64,000 nt of DNA, taken from NCBI GenBank assembly GCA_019188255.1, contig JAETXT010000007.1:2046001-2110000 (forward strand), given 5' to 3'. Shown one piece after another: positions 60,174 to 64,000 of the stretch. Position 1 is the first letter of the stretch. Each line of letters starts with the position of its first letter. The notes below the pieces were generated by a model. It saw only the letters and a program-made list of their open reading frames with translations. It was not told the DNA's origin and searched no databases. This DNA comes from Verticillium longisporum (Eukaryota; Ascomycota; Sordariomycetes; Glomerellales; Plectosphaerellaceae). Both the position numbers and the translations under genes were made by a program.

Positions 60174-61132
60174 ATGGAGGAGACGTTGGAGCAGATCCAG
60201 GCGCGCCACCGCAAGGAGCAGCGCGACCTCGTGGCGCGGACGACGAGCAAGAAGAAGAACGCGACGAAGAAGACGCGCAAGGGCGTCAATGACGAGTGCG
60301 CCGAGCTCGAGCGGGTCTTGAAGGAGAGGCAGGCGGAGGAGCTCGCGGCGGCGGCGAGGGGCGAGGGGCCTGCCGATGACGGGGACGAGGACCAAGAACA
60401 AGACGAAGAAGATGAGGACCAGAAGCGAGAGCAAGCGGCGGCCGATGCTCCGACTGACAAGATCGACGAACTCGCGGGACGGCTAGGCGGGGTGGCCATC
60501 ACCGAGACGCAAGGCAAGGGGGCGCAGCAGGAGGAGGCGCCTCCGCAGGGAGGCAAGAAACGAAACCGACAGAAGGAGAGGCTCGCGAGACGGGCAGCGG
60601 AGCAGGAGGAGGCGGCGGTGCGGGCGGAAGAGGAGGCGAAGAACATGACGGACCACAGAGGTATCGAGAAGAAATACATGGCTGATGTATTCGAAGCCAA
60701 TGGACTCGTGGAGAAGGACATACAGCCGGATGGGCACTGTCTGTTCTCGGCGGTGGCGGATCAGCTGAAGCAGCGGGGTATTCCGCTGGGGGTGGCAGTG
60801 ACAGCACCGAACCGTACCGCATCGTGCGGAGGGCGGCTGCGGACTGGATGGCAGGACGACCGGACGACTACGCACCTTTTCTCGAAGAGCCGCTGGACGG
60901 ATACCTCACCAAGATCCGGGACACGGCAGAGTGGGGCGGGCAGCTCGAGCTCGCGGCGCTGGCGGCGCGGTACGGGGTCGAGATCAAGGTCGTCCAGGAC
61001 GGGCGTACGGAGATGATCGAGACGCCAAGCGGCGGCAAGGACGGCAAGGCGGCTGAGGTCATATGGCTGGCGTATTACCGCCACGGCTACGGTTTGGGTG
61101 AGCACTACAACTCGCTCCGTAAGACGGGGTGA
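60174..61132 (+). CDS. OTU2/OTUD6-type deubiquitinase, frame broken at a G5 run
   Basis: Cysteine protease removing ubiquitin, related to yeast Otu2 and human OTUD6B, linked to ribosome ubiquitylation. About 318 aa if joined. The N-terminal half is a charged Lys/Glu/Arg-rich helix (MEETLEQIQARHRKEQRDLV onward), as usual. The OTU domain has catalytic Asp186 and Cys189 in QPDGHCLFSAVADQL and the C-terminal His in GLGEHYNSLR. The first frame runs through RGIPLG and then leaves the family. The expected continuation (SDSTEPYRIVRRAAADWMAG onward) is one base back, starting at the G run 60788-60792. One extra G would restore it. No intron fits. Probably a homopolymer sequencing error, but a real loss of the His-containing half is possible. 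Confidence 0.85.
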
Positions 61133-61220
61133 GAGCAACGACTACGAATAAGAATGGGATCTACCAATAGCGAGGTCTACGTCTATCCTGTCTTTCGCCA
61201 TAGCCGTAGGCGATTGACCT

Positions 61221-62148
61221 TTACGCGCCGACGAGGCTCCACACGTGGAGCCAATCTCGCACGGTTCCATCTTCGTTCTCGCCAGCCTTGTGAGTGCGAG
61301 CGGGCTTGACAAGCTCGAGACGGCGCAAGCCGCCGGGTCTAATATCAGGCACGTTGATGCTGCCGTCGGGGGCCGTCGTGGGCTCTTCGCCGGGACGCGC
61401 GAGAAGTGCGAGATACGTATCGTTGGTCAGGCCCCATGGGGGACCAACTTGGGATAGGGGCTTTCCCGAGGGGAATTCGAGACAGACCAGCCGTCCTCCG
61501 TTGGGGTTGAGGAGGGCTGCCATGCGTGCAGCCCACTTTGGGCGAGCAGACAATGGGAGGGCACAGAGGAACTACGTAGGTTCGTTAGCTGTGCTCGCCT
61601 GTAGTGGTAGGAGGGAAGGGAGCCGGAAGATGGCCTGTGTGGCTTACGGTGTAGTCGAAGATGAGATCAAAAGTGGTTTCCTTGCTGAGATTGCTCTGTT
61701 CAAGCCACTCGTTGCTGAAGAAGTCGCCGGTGGCCCAGGATACCGCGCCCACTGACGGAACGCCCTCCTTGGGCTTGTAGACGTCGGTGGTCTTGTCACC
61801 ATCTCGCTGGGCTTCCCGGACAGACTTTTCGTTCTCAATGGCCTCGCTGGCGGCAGCTGGAGCAAAGTCCAGCCCGACAACATCATAGCCGAAGGCGGCC
61901 AGCAGCAGGACATCGTGGCCCTTGCCGCAACCGGGGACGAGGGCTTTGGGTCTCGGCGCGGTAGAGGATGTGACAGGAGGTACGAGATTGGGACGGCTCA
62001 GAAGGAAATCGTTGAGCGCGAGCGAGGGGCCACCACGGTCCCAAGGGGTGTACTTTTCTTCCCAGAGCGCGGACCACTTGGGGCCGTGAGAGGCGAGGGG
62101 AGACATGGCAAAGGTGGAGGAGAGCTTGTTGGAGTTGTGGTCCGACAT
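61221..62148 (-). CDS. Thiopurine/thiol S-methyltransferase-like (TPMT family)
   Basis: SAM-dependent methyltransferase of the TPMT family (fungal and plant members methylate thiols or halides). Exon 1 62148..61648, intron 61647..61572 (76 nt, GTAAGC...CGTAG), exon 2 61571..61221; 283 aa. The N-terminus carries WSALWEEKYTPWDRGGPSLAL, the family hallmark. SAM motif I is KALVPGCGKGHDVLLLA, the post-I acidic residue is in VVGLDFAPAA, and motif IV-like is FDLIFDYT. The splice joins FDYT to FLCALPLSARPKW. The C-terminal half contains LVCLEFPSGKP and LELVKPARTHK. The start MSDHNSN is chosen at 62148; an in-frame ATG 14 codons upstream adds only basic residues. The substrate cannot be told from sequence. 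Confidence 0.9.
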
Positions 62149-62933
62149 GACGTGTTGTTTCTCATGTAAGTGGCTCCTTGAATTGCGCAACTGTAAATTT
62201 CCAATATGGAGGTTGCTTTTCCCGCTCTTAAATGCCGTCTCGCCGTTCTCGGGTTGGACAAGGGAAGGCCAAGATCAATCGGTGTATGTGAGCAGGTGAG
62301 GAAGCTGTAGATATGGATCGGATCATAAGGGGGCAGGGGCGGAGGGAGGGGTCCTAATGTGAGGACGTCGTTTCGTTCTTATGTAATCAGGCCCCGCCGT
62401 GGCACCTGCCGTGGTGGGGTGCTCGAGCTGCTGCCACTGGTACCCGACTTTCCCGAGGAGAGGAAGCAGCACTCCAGCGTGACTGACCCCAAAGGCTCTC
62501 GATGTAGAGACCCCAACGACGCTGCCCTGACTGCCCGAGTGACTCCTGCCTCCAGACTTCGTTTTGGCGACCCAAAATCCCCATGAGCAACCCCAACAGC
62601 ATCGGCCCATGACAGCTTTTTTGCTCTACGTTCTGTCCTTAAAACACCAACAAATGCCCTCTGCCCCCCGTCCAGACTCGACGCGAACCGACACGATGCG
62701 GCGAGGCCGCTTGTTTCGCCGAGTTACTGGCTCACCCCGCGTCTTCGGGGTTCCACCTCCGCACCCACAGCCATTTTAGGCCGATACTCGCACCGGTCTC
62801 TGTCGCCGCTTCGGTCTTCTGCACTTGGGGGTGCTCTGTTCATAAGCCTGACAGCTTTCGCACCTCGGCCTCGATAGCTTCGCTTTGACCATTCTACATC
62901 TCATCTCACAGCACCATCATCGCCTCCACCACC
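62149..62933. promoter_or_regulatory. Divergent promoter between the TPMT-like and PLP-enzyme genes
   Basis: A 785-nt gap separating two outward-facing genes, so it must carry both promoters. The last 150 bases before 62934 are pyrimidine-rich and end with ACCACCATGGCT, a good fungal start context. No individual factor site is certain. Confidence 0.45.
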
Positions 62934-64000
62934 ATGGCTGACCTTGCCACCTGCCGTCCCCTCACCAGGGACTCGGTCATCGAGGCTCAGGCCCTCATCA
63001 AGCCCCTCGTTCACCTGACCCCCGTCCTCACGAACAAGACTCTCGATGAGTTGGCTTCCACCCCACGCCATGACGCCTCGCTCACCGGCACAAAATGGCA
63101 AGGCCGCACCCCGGCCAAGCCCACTCTTCGCCTCTATTTCAAGTGCGAGAACTTGCAGCGCATCGGTGCTTTCAAAGCCCGCGGCGCGTTCCATGCCATT
63201 GAGCGCCTCAAGTTGGAGCCCGGATGGCGCGAGGGCGGCGGCGCCCAGCGCGGCGTGGTCACACACAGTTCCGGAAACCACGCCCAAGCCCTGGCCCTCG
63301 CCGCCCGCGAGAGCTCCATCCCTGCTCACATTGTCATGCCCTCCGTGTCCCGCCCCAACAAGGTCGCCGCCACAAAGGGCTACGGCGCCATCGTCTACTC
63401 GAGCGGCTCCACGAGCGTCGAGCGTGAGGCCGTCGCCAACGAGGTCATCGCCGCCACCGGCGCACGCCTCGTCCCGCCCTACGACCACCCCGACATCATG
63501 CTCGGCCAGGGCACCATGGGCCTCGAGTTTCAGGACCAGGCGCGAGACCTGCTGCCCGCCGGGAAGAAGGACCTCGACGCCATCATGACGCCCTGCGGAG
63601 GTGGCGGTATGCTCTCCGGCGTTGCCCTGAGCTGCGAGGGTACTGGTATCCGCGTCTACGGGTCAGAGCCGGAGTATGAGGGCGCCGACGACGCCAAGCG
63701 TGGCTACGAGGCGGGCAAGCGTGTCGAGACCGTCAAGAGTCTAACCATTGCCGATGGTCTGCGCACTCCCGTCGGTGTCCACCCGTGGGGCGTCATCTAT
63801 GAGCGCAAGCTCGTGAGCGCCATGTTTGCTGTATCCGAGGATGACATCTTGCAGGCGACGAAGCTCGTTTTTGAGCGGTTCAAGCTCGTCATCGAGCCAA
63901 GTGCCGCCGTGCCGTTGGCCACTGCGCTCTACAACGAAGACTTCAGGGCCATGGTGGAGAGGGAAGCTGGCGAGGCTGGGTGGGATCTGGGGCTTGTTTT
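62934..64000 (+). CDS. PLP-dependent serine racemase / hydroxyaspartate-type ammonia-lyase (runs off right edge)
   Basis: Fold-type II PLP enzyme of the threonine dehydratase/serine racemase group; 355 codons are visible and the C-terminal end lies outside. The Schiff-base lysine is Lys81 in QRIGAFKARGAF. The substrate loop is SSGNHAQA, the PLP-phosphate loop is PCGGGGMLSG, and the usual SEPE(YEGADD) and SLTIADGLRTPVG segments follow. The frame is open without introns. A 10-15 residue insert (RHDASLTGTKWQGRTP) precedes the substrate-binding strand, making it longer than yeast SRY1. Whether it acts on Thr, Ser or 3-hydroxyaspartate cannot be decided here. The start ACCATGGCT fits the family start. 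Confidence 0.9.
   Translation, partial: MADLATCRPLTRDSVIEAQALIKPLVHLTPVLTNKTLDELASTPRHDASLTGTKWQGRTPAKPTLRLYFKCENLQRIGAFKARGAFHAIERLKLEPGWREGGGAQRGVVTHSSGNHAQALALAARESSIPAHIVMPSVSRPNKVAATKGYGAIVYSSGSTSVEREAVANEVIAATGARLVPPYDHPDIMLGQGTMGLEFQDQARDLLPAGKKDLDAIMTPCGGGGMLSGVALSCEGTGIRVYGSEPEYEGADDAKRGYEAGKRVETVKSLTIADGLRTPVGVHPWGVIYERKLVSAMFAVSEDDILQATKLVFERFKLVIEPSAAVPLATALYNEDFRAMVEREAGEAGWDLGLV

Overview
This window is chromosomal DNA of a filamentous ascomycete (Pezizomycotina), probably a Sordariomycete. The evidence is genes split by short GT-AG introns (about 50-140 nt), GC-rich coding sequence, hyphal genes (class III chitin synthase, an ApsA/Num1-type cortical anchor, a RAS2-type GTPase), and a 4-kb AT-rich retrotransposon island with the marks of repeat-induced point mutation (RIP). 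Genus cannot be fixed from the sequence; a Glomerellales- or Hypocreales-like genome is a guess.

Layout: 1-936 (-) 5' part of a delta-8 sphingolipid desaturase, running off the left edge. 937-8865 is mostly non-coding but holds two decayed genes: a fungal OTT_1508-like deaminase pseudogene (5950-6794, -) and an unrecognised ORF with an in-frame stop (8193-8525, -). 8866-10817 (+) is DNA polymerase kappa. 14015-17975 is the RIP-destroyed Ty3/Gypsy relic, lying against the 5' end of an isocyanide synthase-TauD dioxygenase fusion gene (about 17981-20003, +), the only specialised-metabolism gene seen. 22372-30176 is a minus-strand run of DHH1 helicase, UBC12 and class III chitin synthase. 34573-35989 (+) is an OPY2-type membrane anchor. 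41447-42298 (-) is RAS2 and 46537-47346 (-) a haloacid dehalogenase. 55134-59380 (+) is the ApsA/Num1-like protein, 60174-61132 (+) an OTU2-type deubiquitinase, 61221-62148 (-) a TPMT-like methyltransferase, and from 62934 (+) a serine racemase/threonine dehydratase-like enzyme that leaves the right edge.

Most genes are housekeeping or hyphal-growth genes: mRNA turnover (DHH1), neddylation (UBC12), cell-wall synthesis and osmotic or Ras signalling (CHS, OPY2, RAS2), nuclear positioning (ApsA) and lesion bypass (Pol kappa). They do not form one operon-like system. The part most worth following is the isocyanide synthase fusion whose 5' end runs into a RIP-mutated transposon. A second theme is apparent frameshifts in three otherwise well-conserved genes (chitin synthase, ApsA, OTU). 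Those in the first and third fall in C or G runs, so they look like assembly errors, though real lesions cannot be excluded. Gaps between genes are long, and I found no convincing tRNA, rRNA or CRISPR.
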